Part shown: one piece after another, positions 55,983-64,000 of the stretch
Layout of the letters: every line of letters begins with the position of its first letter
Numbering within the stretch: the stretch's first letter is position 1
Source: Micropruina glycogenica
Lineage (GTDB): Bacteria; Actinomycetota; Actinomycetes; Propionibacteriales; Propionibacteriaceae
Direction: 5' to 3'
DNA length: 64,000 nt
Assembly: GCF_900289045.1 (NCBI RefSeq)
Contig: NZ_LT985188.1
Location: 1,054,001 to 1,118,000 of the forward strand
Notes under the pieces: generated by a model
Told to the model about the DNA's origin: nothing
The model's database searches: none
What the model saw: the letters and a program-made list of their open reading frames with translations, nothing else
Program-made: the position numbers and the translations under genes

Positions 55983-57447
55983 GTCAAGATTTCTGTGTAA
56001 GCGGCTTGTCCTATTTTGTTCGATTTATAGGTGTTGGTTGATGCGCTCGGGGTAGATGAGCGCGAGTTGGGCCAGTGCTTGTTTCCAGTTGGTGACGACT
56101 TGGCCCTCGACGAGTCGTCCGGCTGCTTTGCGTTGGTCGGGTGGGAGTCCTTTCTCTTTGGCGCGGTCGCGGGCTCGTTTGTCCTCGATGTTGCAGATCG
56201 CGAGCCATAGCAGCTTCACCACGGCGGCGTCGTTGGGGAAGTGGCCGCGGTTCTTCGACACCTTCCTGAGTTGGTAGTTCAAGCTCTCGATGCTGTTGGT
56301 GGTGTAAATCACGCGGCGCAGCTCGGGTGGGAAGGCCAAGAACGGGATGAACCGCTCCCACGCCGCATTCCAGGTCGCGACCGCGTGGGGGTACTTCTTG
56401 CCCCACGTCGAATCGGTGAACGTGTCGAGTTCGGTGCGGGCCGCTGCCGCGTTCGCAGCGGTGTAGACCGGCCGCAACGCTGCCGCCACAGCCTTGCGGT
56501 CTTGGTAGCCGACGAACCGCATCGACGCCCTGATCAGATGCACCACGCAGGTTTGCACCGTGGCGTGTCGCCAGGTGGCCTCGATCGCCTCGGGCAGGCC
56601 CGTGAGGCCGTCACAGCACACGATGAGCACGTCACGCACGCCCCGGTTAGCCAGATCGGCACACACCCCGGCCCAGAACTTCGCGCCCTCGCTGGTTTGG
56701 ATCCAGATCCCCAAAACGTGCTTGATGCCGTCCATATCGACGCCGACCGCGATATGCGCTGAACGGTTCGTCACGTGCGCACCGTCGCGGACCTTGACCA
56801 CGATCGCGTCGAGGAAGATGACCGGATAGAGAGCGTCCAGCGGCCGTTGTTGCCATTGGGCGACCTCGTCGCAGACCTGGTCGGTGATCTTGCTGATCGT
56901 CTCGCGTGACAGTTCCGCACCCAGCGTGGAGGCCAGGAAGTGCTCGATATCGCGCACCGTCATGCCACCGGCATACAAGCTGATGATCATCTCATCGATG
57001 CCACCCAACCGTCTGGCACCCTTCGGTACCAGTTGCGGGCAGAACGTTCCCAGCCGGTCCCGCGGCACGTCCAAATCGACATCACCGACCTGCGTCAGCA
57101 CCGTTTTCGGCGTCGTGCCGTTACGCGAGTTATCAAACAGGGCCGCGTTCGGATCGCCCTTGTCATAGCCCACATGCGAAGTCAGCTCGGCCTGCAGACC
57201 ACGCTCCACCGCAGCCTTGATCAGCCCCGGAATGAACCCGCCATCCCCGGTCAACTCGATCGCGCCGGCATCAATCTTGGCGAACAAGTCATCCAACGCA
57301 CCCGAAGCCGCCAACTCCGCAGCCGCCCGAGCACCCGGCGCCTCAGCCCGATCCGACCGACGAGCAGCCACACCCTTCTTGTCATCCGTCACAACAGTCA
57401 TCATGAATCCTTCCTTCCGGACTCACCGCTTACACAGACCATCTGAC
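55983..57447 (-). mobile_element. IS256-family insertion sequence
   Basis: Nearly perfect terminal repeats TCTGTGTAAGCGG (55992-56004) and CCGCTTACACAGA (57426-57438), extending outward to GTCA/TGAC, bound 1.46 kb with one intact transposase. Near-identical CTGACCACGAGCTT and CTGACCACCAGCTT flank it on the two sides, with an extra run of C on the right, so the target duplication looks atypical. Confidence 0.85.
56025..57404 (-). CDS. IS256-family transposase
   Basis: 459 residues, full length and with intact DDE motifs: YPVIFLDAIVVKVRDG (first Asp), CCDGLTGLPEAIEATW (second Asp) and TTNSIESLNYQLRKV (Glu). Its N-terminus carries the usual mutator-type zinc-like segment GLIKAAVERGLQAELTSHVGYDKGD. 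The enzyme should be functional and this copy is the newest layer in the stack, being nested in the IS30. Confidence 0.95.
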   Translation of the reverse strand: MMTVVTDDKKGVAARRSDRAEAPGARAAAELAASGALDDLFAKIDAGAIELTGDGGFIPGLIKAAVERGLQAELTSHVGYDKGDPNAALFDNSRNGTTPKTVLTQVGDVDLDVPRDRLGTFCPQLVPKGARRLGGIDEMIISLYAGGMTVRDIEHFLASTLGAELSRETISKITDQVCDEVAQWQQRPLDALYPVIFLDAIVVKVRDGAHVTNRSAHIAVGVDMDGIKHVLGIWIQTSEGAKFWAGVCADLANRGVRDVLIVCCDGLTGLPEAIEATWRHATVQTCVVHLIRASMRFVGYQDRKAVAAALRPVYTAANAAAARTELDTFTDSTWGKKYPHAVATWNAAWERFIPFLAFPPELRRVIYTTNSIESLNYQLRKVSKNRGHFPNDAAVVKLLWLAICNIEDKRARDRAKEKGLPPDQRKAAGRLVEGQVVTNWKQALAQLALIYPERINQHL

Positions 57448-57879
57448 ACCCCCCTGACCACCAGCTTCACCCTGCTGGTGCCGTTACCGAACGGGCACAC
57501 CGCCCCCGAGGTCCAGGCCGGGATCGCGGCCGTGTTCGGCCAGTTACCGGCACATCTGCGGCTCAGCCTGACCTGGGACCGGGGCGGCGAAATGGCACAC
57601 CACCACGTCCTGACTGCTGCCACCGGCACGCAGGTGTATTTCTGCGATCCGCACAGCCCCTGGCAACGACCCAGCAACGAGAACACCAACGGGCTGCTGC
57701 GGCAGTATTTCCCCAAAGGCACCAACCTGTCGGCGCATACAGCCGAGCACATCGCCAACGTCGAAGCCGAGTTCAACGACCGACCCCGCAAACGACTCGG
57801 CTGGAAAACCCCAGCCGAAGCCCTCGCCGACCTACTACAGTCACCCCCAACAACAAGCAGTGTTGCGTTGACCCCCTGA
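57448..57879 (+). pseudogene. IS30-family transposase, 3' part
   Basis: The remaining catalytic half reads on after the IS256 element: TSFTLLVPLPNGHTAPEVQ ... LSLTWDRGGEMAHHHVL (second Asp region), DPHSPWQRPSNENTNGLLRQYFPKG (the HxxWxRxxNEN signature with the catalytic Glu) and FNDRPRKRLGWKTPAEALADLL. It continues the frame of the part at 55207 if the IS256 is removed with one target copy. Confidence 0.88.
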
Positions 57880-57885
57880 ATCCGC

Positions 57886-58075
57886 CCACTTCCGATTACC
57901 GTTCATGAGCCTGCTGAACGGTAATGGGGACGCACAGATGCCCGTCCGGCAGCATCACGCCTGGCAGCAGGGACTTCGTCGGTCAAGGTGGCCTCCAGAT
58001 GAACGGCAATCGGAACCGTCCCCATTGCCCACCAGGGACCCATCGTGGTGGGTAATCGGAACCGTCCCCAATACC
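57886..58075. repeat. Family C palindromic repeats
   Basis: Right half of the split unit ends TTCCGATTACC (57890-57900). The next hairpin ATTACCGTTC (57895-57904)/GAACGGTAAT (57916-57925) follows, then two full units with GGCAATCGGAACCG/TCCCCATTGCC (58005-58029) and GGTAATCGGAACCG/TCCCCAATACC (58051-58075). No gene from 57880 to 58077. Confidence 0.75.
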
Positions 58076-58077
58076 GG

Positions 58078-58761
58078 TCAGAACAATCGGTCGGCGGGGT
58101 CGTCCAGGCCGCGCAGCACGTCGTAGTCGACGGTGACGCAGGTGATGTCGCGGGTACTCGCCAGGGTTTTGGCCTGCGGCTTGATCAACTGGGCGGCGAA
58201 CACGCCCCGCACCGGTGACAGCAACGGGTCGGCGTTCATCAGCGTCAGGTAGCGGGTGAGCTGCTCGACGCCGTCGATCTCGCCGCGGCGTTTCACCTCC
58301 ACCGCGACGTACCCGCCGCTCTCGTCGCGAAACAGCAGGTCGACCGGACCGATCGCGGTGAAGTACTCGCGTTGCACGAGCGTCCAGCCGGCACCGAACG
58401 TTTCGGGGTGCTCGGCCAGCAAAACCTGCAGATGTGCTTCGACGCCGTCCTTCACCAGGCCGGGGTCGACGCCCAACTCGTGGCTGGAGTCGTGCAGCAC
58501 CTCGGCGATCGAGATCAACAGGGTGTCGCCATCGCGATTGCGAATCTCCCACACTTCGGTGAAGCCGGAGTCTTCCGCGGCGGTGCTGACCGTCAGCGCA
58601 CACGGCGGATTCATCCAGTTCAACGGCTTGTAGGCGCGGTCGTCGGCATGGATCGACACCGATCCGTCGGCCTTGGCCAGAATCAGCCTGGTGGCCAGGG
58701 GCAGGTGGGCGGTCAACCGTCCCGCGTAGTCGACCTGGCAGCGGGCAACGATCAGACGCAC
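58078..58761 (-). CDS. nucS: Endonuclease NucS
   Basis: 227 residues. NucS cuts double-stranded DNA at mismatches in actinobacteria lacking MutS/MutL. The N-terminal beta domain ([19 protein letters not shown]) is followed by the RecB-like nuclease core with D141 ([10 protein letters not shown]), E155 and K157 ([10 protein letters not shown]). The GTG at 58761 starts the family N-terminus; a longer frame upstream overlaps the divergent gene. Confidence 0.94.
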   Translation of the reverse strand: MRLIVARCQVDYAGRLTAHLPLATRLILAKADGSVSIHADDRAYKPLNWMNPPCALTVSTAAEDSGFTEVWEIRNRDGDTLLISIAEVLHDSSHELGVDPGLVKDGVEAHLQVLLAEHPETFGAGWTLVQREYFTAIGPVDLLFRDESGGYVAVEVKRRGEIDGVEQLTRYLTLMNADPLLSPVRGVFAAQLIKPQAKTLASTRDITCVTVDYDVLRGLDDPADRLF

Positions 58762-58763
58762 GA

Positions 58764-58791
58764 GGCCTACCGTACCGAAACTCAGTAGGCT
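58764..58791. promoter_or_regulatory. Dyad between nucS and the divergent zinc protein gene
   Basis: GCCTAC (58764-58769) mirrors GTAGGC (58786-58791) in the 37-bp gap between two divergent starts. It could be an operator or just overlapping promoters. Confidence 0.35.
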
Positions 58792-58798
58792 CCTTCTC

Positions 58799-59071
58799 GT
58801 GCCCAAACGACCCAGCAAACACCTTCGCCCGCCCCGGCCGCTGTCGTCGTCGCATGCCTCGGCGGTCGACAAAGCCGACGGCCGCTGGATGACCCAGACC
58901 ATGCCCGCTCAGGCCGCCGTCAAGGACTACCGGTGCCCAGGCTGCGAGCACCTGATCAGCCGGGGCACGCCGCACGTGGTGGTGTGGCCCCTGGTGCCGT
59001 CCATGGGTTCGGCGCGAGCCGTCGATGAACGCCGACACTGGCACACCTCGTGCTGGAACCGGAGGCGATGA
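58799..59071 (+). CDS. Small zinc-ribbon-like protein
   Basis: 90 residues; a basic N-terminus ([19 protein letters not shown]) and a metal-binding-like core [24 protein letters not shown] ... [13 protein letters not shown], with Cys-x2-Cys and His-x4-Cys pairs. Often labelled ATP/GTP-binding protein in actinobacteria without proof. The stop overlaps the start of the alpha/beta hydrolase gene (ATGA). Confidence 0.75.
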   Translation: MPKRPSKHLRPPRPLSSSHASAVDKADGRWMTQTMPAQAAVKDYRCPGCEHLISRGTPHVVVWPLVPSMGSARAVDERRHWHTSCWNRRR

Positions 59072-59865
59072 TGGCGCTGTTCGCGCAACTCATCGGTGCG
59101 GGACGCCCCGACGTGGTGTTTCTGCACGGACTGTTCGGACGCGGCAAGAACTGGGCCGGCATCGCCCGCACGCTGGCCGAGCACGAGCACACCAGCGTTC
59201 TGTTCGACCTGCCCAACCATGGCCGCTCGCACTGGACCGAGACCTTCGACTACGAGGCGATGGCCGACGAGGTGGCGGCCGAACTGCGGTTGCGGCTGGG
59301 CAGCGCCGCCGCGGTCACGCTGGTCGGGCACTCGATGGGCGGCAAGGTGGCGATGTTGATCGCGTTGCAGCACCCCGACCTGGTCAAGCGGCTGGTGGTG
59401 GTCGACATCGCGCCCGACATCAGCTACCAGGTGCGCACCTCGGTGCCCCTGGTGAAGGCCATGCATGACCTGGATCTGGCCACCCTGAAAAGGCGCTCGG
59501 ACGCCGATGCCGAGTTGTCCGGTGAGGTGGACGACCCGGCGGTGCGCCAGTTTCTGCTGCAGAACCTGAAGCACGTCCGCACCCCCGAGAACCGCAACGG
59601 CTGGGCCTGGGAGCTCAACCTCGGCCTTCTGGGCGAGCATCTCGACGAGGTGGCCGACTGGCCCGACGTGGGCGAGGTCAGCTACCCGGGGCCCGTGCTG
59701 TGGGTGGCCGGCGCTGAGTCCCCCTACATTCGCCCCGAGCATTACGACCGCATGCACGGGCTGTTCCCGGCCGTCCGGCTGGTCACCATTCCGGGCGCTG
59801 GCCACTGGGTGCACGCGGACGCCCCGGCCGAGTTGAGCGCCGAGCTGATCGAGTTCTTGCGGTAA
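59068..59865 (+). CDS. Alpha/beta hydrolase
   Basis: 265 residues. The nucleophile elbow is VGHSMGGKVA (S89), the oxyanion segment FLHGLFGRGKNW, and the catalytic His is in GAGHWVHADAP. It resembles YbfF/esterase-type hydrolases; substrate unknown. GGAGG precedes the ATG at 59068. Transcribed with the zinc-ribbon gene. Confidence 0.9.
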   Translation: MMALFAQLIGAGRPDVVFLHGLFGRGKNWAGIARTLAEHEHTSVLFDLPNHGRSHWTETFDYEAMADEVAAELRLRLGSAAAVTLVGHSMGGKVAMLIALQHPDLVKRLVVVDIAPDISYQVRTSVPLVKAMHDLDLATLKRRSDADAELSGEVDDPAVRQFLLQNLKHVRTPENRNGWAWELNLGLLGEHLDEVADWPDVGEVSYPGPVLWVAGAESPYIRPEHYDRMHGLFPAVRLVTIPGAGHWVHADAPAELSAELIEFLR

Positions 59866-59867
59866 GC

Positions 59868-60174
59868 CTCGAGATCCCGGCGTGCGCCGGGATGACGGGA
59901 TCTGGGACGGTCTCGACAAGCTCGATCAGCGTCGCAGTTGCGTTCTGAGATCCCGGCGTGCGCCGGGATGACGGGATCTGGGACGGTCTCGACAAGCTCG
60001 ATCAGCGTCGCGAGTTGCGCTCTGAGATCCCGGCGTTCGCCGGGATGACGGGATCTGGGACGGGGACCGGGACGGGGCGCACCCCCACTCAGGGGCACCA
60101 AAGGCGCGTCGACAAGCTCGACCGACGGAGGTCTCGACAAGCTCGACCAACGGAGGTCTCGACCAGCTCGACCA
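59868..60174. repeat. Tandem array of family A/B modules, 76-77-bp unit
   Basis: GAGATCCCGG begins at 59871, 59947 and 60024, and each unit carries the ATCCCGGCG palindrome, GACGGGATCTGGGACGG and GTCTCGACAAGCTCGATCAG. After the third unit three family B copies follow (near 60107-60170). 309 bp between convergent genes; no coding signal. Confidence 0.88.
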
Positions 60175-60837
60175 TCAGGGTCTAGGCGAGCTCACCGACT
60201 TGATCTCGAATGCGTTCTTCGGCTTGCCCGTGCCGTCGCCCCAGCTGTCGTCGTGGCCCTCGGAAGCCATCTTCTCGATCACCTTCAGCGACGCCGCATC
60301 GACGGTACCGAACACCGTGTAGTTGGGCGCCAGCGAAGTGTCGCCGTACACGATGAAGAACTGCGATCCGTTGGTGTCGGGGCCTGAGTTGGCCATTGCC
60401 ACGGTGCCGGCCGGGTAGGTCTCTGTGCCGGTCAACTCGTCGGCGAACTGGTACCCGGGGCCGCCCCTGCCGGTGCCGGTCGGGTCGCCGCACTGCACCA
60501 TGAACATGCCCGAATCTGCCAGCCGGTGACACTTGGTGCCGTCAAAGTACTTCTGCTCAGCCAGCGACTCGAACGAGTTCAGGGTGCAGGGGGTCTTCGC
60601 CCGATCGCCGGTGATGGTGACGTCTCCCCCGGTCATCGCCAGCGTGAACGTCACCGTGCCCGACGTCGCCACGTCGCTGGTCGACGGAGGCTGAACGCTC
60701 TTCGACGCGCTGCCGCCGCTGACGTAACTGCAGCCAGAACCACTGGGCGGATTCAGACTCGGTGACGCCGTGACCGAACCGGAACAACCGGTCAAGGCGA
60801 GAACGGACACGACCAGAGGGGGAAGACAACGCAGCAC
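60175..60837 (-). CDS. Cyclophilin-type peptidyl-prolyl isomerase lipoprotein
   Basis: 220 residues. Signal peptide with the lipobox LTGC (Cys18), a Ser-rich linker, then a cyclophilin domain: KYFDGTKCHRLADSGMFMVQCGDPTGTGRGGPGYQFADE, MANSGPDTNGSQFFIVYGDTSLAPNYTVFGTV. The catalytic Arg is the R of CHRL. It probably assists folding of exported proteins. Start GTG at 60837. The gene ends right against the repeat array. Confidence 0.92.
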   Translation of the reverse strand: MLRCLPPLVVSVLALTGCSGSVTASPSLNPPSGSGCSYVSGGSASKSVQPPSTSDVATSGTVTFTLAMTGGDVTITGDRAKTPCTLNSFESLAEQKYFDGTKCHRLADSGMFMVQCGDPTGTGRGGPGYQFADELTGTETYPAGTVAMANSGPDTNGSQFFIVYGDTSLAPNYTVFGTVDAASLKVIEKMASEGHDDSWGDGTGKPKNAFEIKSVSSPRP

Positions 60838-60895
60838 CCGATCGAGTCTGCCACACCCACCGACGACCCCTGGCCACCATCGTTAGGCTGAACCC

Positions 60896-61591
60896 ATGGT
60901 GCAGTTGACCAGGATCTACACCCGAACCGGCGACGCCGGCCAGACCCGCCTGTCGGACATGTCGCTCGCGGCCAAGACCGACCTGCGGGTCGAGGCCTAC
61001 GGCCAGGTGGACGAAGCCAACTCGGTGCTCGGCGTGGTCACCAGCCGCGGCGACCTGCCCGAAGCCCTTCACGAGACGCTGCGGCTGATCCAGAACGAGC
61101 TGTTCGACCTGGGGGCCGACCTGTCCACACCCCTGGCCGACGATCCGCCCTGGGAGCCGCTGCGCATCGTGCAGCCCTGCATCGACCGGTTGGAGGGGTG
61201 GTGCGACGATCTGAGTGAGCAGGTCGGGCCGCTGAACTCGTTCATTCTTCCGGGCGGCACTCAGACCGCCGCCCACCTGCACGTGGCGCGCACCATCGTC
61301 CGGCGTGCTGAGCGCACCGCCTGGCGGGCGGCCGACGAGCACGGACTCGGCACCGACGGCGGCCTGAACCCCCTGGCCATCACCTACCTGAACCGGCTGT
61401 CGGACCTGCTGTTTCTGGCTGCGCGAGTGGCCAACGCCGAGGTCGGGGACGTGCTGTGGGTGCCCGGCACCGATCGCACGCCCGTCGAACCCAGAGCGGC
61501 GAAGCGGCGCAGGCGGGCGGCTCAGGCTAATCCGGAGACGCGGGCGACAGGCGATAGCGCATTCCCGGCGGAGCCGCCTCCAGCCAACTGA
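60896..61591 (+). CDS. Cob(I)alamin adenosyltransferase, PduO type
   Basis: 231 residues. It makes adenosylcobalamin from cob(I)alamin and ATP. The N-terminal IYTRTGDAGQTRL, DELNS-equivalent QVDEANSVLG, and FILPGGTQTAAHLHVARTIVRRAER plus YLNRLSDLLFLAAR motifs are typical. A basic C-terminal tail after 195 is not conserved. The product serves methylmalonyl-CoA mutase, consistent with mce. It overlaps DUF2550 at the 3' end by 65 bp (convergent). Confidence 0.94.
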   Translation: MVQLTRIYTRTGDAGQTRLSDMSLAAKTDLRVEAYGQVDEANSVLGVVTSRGDLPEALHETLRLIQNELFDLGADLSTPLADDPPWEPLRIVQPCIDRLEGWCDDLSEQVGPLNSFILPGGTQTAAHLHVARTIVRRAERTAWRAADEHGLGTDGGLNPLAITYLNRLSDLLFLAARVANAEVGDVLWVPGTDRTPVEPRAAKRRRRAAQANPETRATGDSAFPAEPPPAN

Positions 61592-61988
61592 GCAGACCGG
61601 TCAACGATTCGGCCGCCATCGCGAGCTCGACCTCACCCCGCGGGCCGTCCAAAGCGATGATGCGGTCGGCGTCGAAGAGCAGACCCGCCTCTTCGGTCGA
61701 GGGACGGCGCTGGTCGCGCACCCGCACGTCGGTGCGGTCGAAGCGCAGCCGCGGCCACAACGACAGCGAGAACGACGGAAACCACTGCAGCTCGTGCTCC
61801 CGGTAACGAGCGACTCCGAGCACCCAGCGGGAACTCGGAGTCGTAGCGGTGCGGCGCAGGCTACACGAGAAGGTGGCGCCGGCGCGCGACAGCCAGCGCC
61901 GGCGCAGCCACAACCAGGCCACGGCGAGCAACAGGACGCCTCCGAGCACGGCAAGTGCCAGTTCGGCGGACTGGACCACTCCCCCCAC
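61527..61988 (-). CDS. DUF2550 family protein
   Basis: 153 residues; an N-terminal membrane helix (about 6-28) and a PH-like soluble domain (WVLGVARYREHELQWFPSFSLSLWPRLRFDRTDVRVRDQRRPS). The family regularly lies beside atpC in actinobacteria, as here 65 bp downstream. Function unknown. The GTG at 61988 is favoured. Confidence 0.88.
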   Translation of the reverse strand: MGGVVQSAELALAVLGGVLLLAVAWLWLRRRWLSRAGATFSCSLRRTATTPSSRWVLGVARYREHELQWFPSFSLSLWPRLRFDRTDVRVRDQRRPSTEEAGLLFDADRIIALDGPRGEVELAMAAESLTGLLSWLEAAPPGMRYRLSPASPD

Positions 61989-62053
61989 GGTGCCCTTCCC
62001 CTATGTGCAGGCTTTCCTGCGTTCGTGCCGGCCCAGTTCGGGCCGTCTGACGA

Positions 62054-62467
62054 TCAGGCCGAGTCGGCCTTCTTGGCCGCCGCGAGTTGGGCGACGGCAC
62101 GGTCGTGATGCTGACGGGTCGCGTCGCTGTTGTCGCCCTCGTTGCGCAGCTTCTGGGCCTCGCGCAGCTCGTGCTCGGCCTCGTTCAGCGAAATCTCGTG
62201 CGCCAGCCGCGCGTACTGGCTGAGCACCGAGACCCGATTGTCCGACACTGCGATGAAGCCGCCGTCGACCGCGATCACCTCACGCTTGCCGTCGCGGGTG
62301 AGCACCTCGGCCGCACTGGGAACCAGCACCGCCAGCACCGGCTCGTGATTGGGCAGAATGCCGATGTCGCCCTCCATGGTGCGGACGATCACCGACAGTG
62401 CCTCGCCCTCCCACACCCGACGGTCGGCGGCGACCACGTCGACGAACAGCACGTCGCCTTCGGCCAC
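62054..62467 (-). CDS. atpC: ATP synthase epsilon subunit
   Basis: 137 residues. The beta-sandwich VLFVDVVAADRRVWEGEALSVIVRTMEGDIGILPNHEPVLAVL and the C-terminal helical hairpin (AHEISLNEAEHELREAQKL) are typical; the subunit regulates and couples F1 rotation. GTG start at 62467, 2 nt after the atpD stop. Confidence 0.96.
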   Translation of the reverse strand: MAEGDVLFVDVVAADRRVWEGEALSVIVRTMEGDIGILPNHEPVLAVLVPSAAEVLTRDGKREVIAVDGGFIAVSDNRVSVLSQYARLAHEISLNEAEHELREAQKLRNEGDNSDATRQHHDRAVAQLAAAKKADSA

Positions 62468-62469
62468 GA

Positions 62470-64000
<1,531 letters not shown>

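Larger units (their letters stand above)
55175..57879 (+). mobile_element. IS30-family element interrupted by an IS256-family element
   Basis: Terminal repeats GGGGTCAACGCAACAC (55175-55190) and its exact reverse complement GTGTTGCGTTGACCCC (57860-57875) mark the ends. It is split at 55983-57447 by another insertion. Removing the IS30 brings GGTAATGGGGAC (55150-) next to TTCCGATTACC (57890-57900), so the element sits in a family C palindrome. Confidence 0.82.

Noticed and set aside
59866-60181. Possible CRISPR array
   Set aside because: The 76-77-bp units are near-identical throughout, so there are no unique spacers, and no cas genes are nearby.

Overview
The window is a high-GC actinobacterial chromosome segment. 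The evidence is the pervasive GTG starts and 4-nt stop/start overlaps, the trp cluster carrying the actinobacterial membrane and HGxxPAAW proteins next to lgt, a GlgE-type maltosyl-phosphate glycogen pathway, a NucS mismatch endonuclease and a DUF2550 gene beside the ATP synthase operon. A methylmalonyl-CoA epimerase and a PduO-type cobalamin adenosyltransferase would fit a propionibacterial-type lineage. This is an inference, and no species is claimed. I saw no rRNA, tRNA or CRISPR array.

Layout. Positions 1-9324 (minus strand) hold lgt (cut by the window edge), an IS110 insertion, a Sco1 lipoprotein and the tryptophan operon hisI-trpE-membrane protein-HGxxPAAW-trpC-phosphatase-trpB-trpA. 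Positions 9356-13000 hold a TIGR03085-like protein, a VanZ-like protein, serC and serA. Positions 13029-15050 are a decay zone: a PadR regulator, the wreck of a DrrAB-type ABC exporter, an unknown gene and a PIN-toxin remnant. Positions 15111-21251 hold an acyl-CoA ligase, gatCAB and an ACT protein. An IS5 element (21342-22534) follows, then an ECF/YCII pair, ligA, and an AAA ATPase with a membrane partner (22624-28402).

Positions 28600-29730 are an AT-richer accessory island with an orphan toxin/immunity pair and a decayed FitAB/VapBC module. Next comes a three-gene operon (29958-34048) of a STAND-type ATPase, an FAD oxidoreductase and a small beta-rich protein, the least familiar system here. 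Positions 34260-37465 (minus) hold a MetE-like protein, mnmA and a cysteine desulfurase. Positions 37621-45659 hold glgX, glgE, maltokinase and glgB: GlgE builds alpha-1,4 glucan from maltose-1-phosphate made by the kinase, GlgB branches it and GlgX debranches it, with pgm nearby (49572-51203). No treS is present locally. Positions 45676-55122 hold a GNAT-Nudix fusion, a metalloprotease, a YbbN-like protein, an amidotransferase, pgm, a PH-domain protein, mce, a DivIVA-like protein and an AI-2E transporter. An IS30 split by an IS256-family element occupies 55175-57879. NucS, a zinc protein, an alpha/beta hydrolase, a cyclophilin lipoprotein, the cobalamin adenosyltransferase, DUF2550 and atpC-atpD-(atpG) close the window.

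The intergenic spaces are rich in three families of palindromic repeats. Family A is ATCCCGGCG-TT-CGCCGGGAT, family B is GGTCTCGACAAGCTCGACCA, and family C runs GGTAATGGGGAC...TTCCGATTACC. Removing the insertion sequences from the text restores such repeats at three of the four insertion points: IS110 in a B repeat, IS5 in a B-like palindrome and IS30 in a C repeat. The IS110 left end even carries a 9-nt copy of its target half-site, as expected for a bridge RNA guide. The repeats therefore appear to be landing pads for unrelated transposons.
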